Assembly: GCA_001599815.1 (NCBI GenBank)
Contig: BCIA01000004.1
Coordinates: forward strand, 870,862 to 934,861
DNA from: Furcasterigmium furcatum
Taxonomy: Eukaryota > Ascomycota > Sordariomycetes > Glomerellales > Plectosphaerellaceae
Length of the DNA stretch: 64,000 bases
Direction of reading: 5' to 3'
The position numbers were made by a program, and so were the translations under genes. Shown here piece by piece: positions 63,399 to 64,000 of this stretch. The stretch's first letter is position 1. Every line of letters begins with the position of its first letter. Under the pieces are notes generated by a model that was not told the origin of the DNA, searched no databases, and saw only the letters and a list, made by a program, of their open reading frames with translations.

Positions 63399-64000
63399 TT
63401 AGAGGAAGTAGTCGGGCGTGCGTCTCGAGACCATCGGCTCTCCCGCGCGAGGGCATGGGTCGAATTGCAGGCTGGCAAGATGTTAGCTTCGGGGAGGCGC
63501 TGGCAGATTTGGAAAGGCCAACATACAATGTGTACTTCAGGTGCTCGTCAATCTCCATGATCGCTGCTTGGTTGCCGCATCGGTAGCAGTAATTAGGCGC
63601 TGTCCAGAGTTAGTCACGAAGTTCAGGACACGTCGCGGACGCGGGCGGTGCATACCGGAGAAGATGGTGACGACGTTCCGGTCTTGCGACCAGTTGTAAC
63701 CCTCCATAACGAGCTGATGCGCGCGGGCAATCAGCGTCAAGCCGTTGTTGTGGTTAAAGGCCTCGGAGATATCCTGGCCGAAGGTGTACCCAGCACCGCG
63801 AGGAGAGATTCCCCAGCCGCAGCGGTCATCGGGATCGGACCACAGCAGGTCGCACATGGGACCCTCGTGCGGCACCTCTTGGATTCTGTCGAGCGCCCGA
63901 ATGTTATCCAGGGTGTCGATACTCGGGGACAGACCGCCGTGGAGGCAGAAGATCTGGTTATCGATGAGGGCCGTGAGGGGAAGATAGTCGAAAAGGTCGG
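63399..64000 (-). CDS. Serine/threonine phosphatase PP2A catalytic subunit, C-terminal part (cut by window end)
   Basis: The visible minus-strand exons are 64000-63656 (continuing beyond the window), 63599-63527 and 63471-63399. They encode ALIDNQIFCLHGGLSPSID, CDLLWSDPDDRCGWGISPRGAGYTFG, ARAHQLVMEGYNW, then IFSAPNYCYRCGN and finally FLQFDPCPRAGEPMVSRRTPDYFL. HGGLSP and the later ARAHQ/SAPNYC blocks carry metal ligands and active-site residues of the PPP family. The DYFL C-terminus, whose Leu is methylated and Tyr phosphorylated to control regulatory-subunit binding, is diagnostic of PP2A rather than PP4 or PP6. The last two exons are only 73 bases each. The N-terminal half, including GDxHG and GDxVDRG, lies beyond the window. 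Confidence 0.96.

Noticed and set aside
1..64000. CRISPR array, operon-type ribosome-binding sites or other prokaryotic features
   Set aside because: The window is eukaryotic (spliced genes throughout); no spaced direct-repeat array was seen.

Overview
The window is nuclear DNA of a filamentous ascomycete, most likely a Sordariomycete. Nearly every gene is interrupted by short introns of about 50-70 bases with GT..AG ends. Two genes encode fungal Zn2Cys6 regulators, and several families seen here are specific to Pezizomycotina (RTA1-like and DUF3112-like membrane proteins, a short sterol glucosyltransferase, a secreted protein-arginine deiminase). I cannot name the species from sequence alone. 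I assembled 25 protein genes and one pseudogene by joining exons by hand. I see no tRNA, rRNA, CRISPR array, intact transposon or PKS/NRPS gene.

Left part (1-24 kb), accessory in character: an RTA1-like membrane protein; a sterol 3-beta-glucosyltransferase; a small secreted protein with a Kex2-type KR site; a short Zn2Cys6 regulator divergent from a quinone-oxidoreductase-like enzyme; a secreted, GPI-tailed Cys-rich protein with no visible start codon; 3.5 kb without genes; a conserved serine-rich protein. A compact group follows: allantoate/nicotinate-type MFS permease, class-I glutamine-amidotransferase-like protein, NTF2-like small protein and a Zn2Cys6 factor. The permease/amidotransferase divergent promoter and the NTF2-like promoter each carry the same palindrome, CGGACT-N3-AGTCCG-CC. 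This suggests a small metabolic regulon controlled by the resident Zn2Cys6 protein, and it is the best candidate here for an undescribed system.

Middle part (24-44 kb): a metallophosphoesterase, then two nucleotidyltransferase-fold-like paralogues and a broken third copy. After these comes a dense housekeeping block: GPN2, POP5, YND1-type apyrase, OPI10/Hikeshi, a Nudix hydrolase, RPB8, ELP4, SEN34 and an Asi-type RING ligase. Five of these act in RNA polymerase II assembly or tRNA maturation and modification.

Right part (44-64 kb): VPS15; a 200-base AT-rich degenerate tandem repeat; a secreted amidase divergent from a secreted arginine deiminase; a Fus1-like single-pass SH3 protein; a second 3.4-kb gene-free divergent region; a DUF3112-like membrane protein; and the C-terminal part of the PP2A catalytic subunit, cut by the window end.

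Four gene models here differ from what single open reading frames would give: YND1 has a 13-base first exon, VPS15 a 50-base intron near its start, the small secreted protein an internal acceptor that restores a KR processing site, and PP2A a short last exon encoding the conserved DYFL tail.
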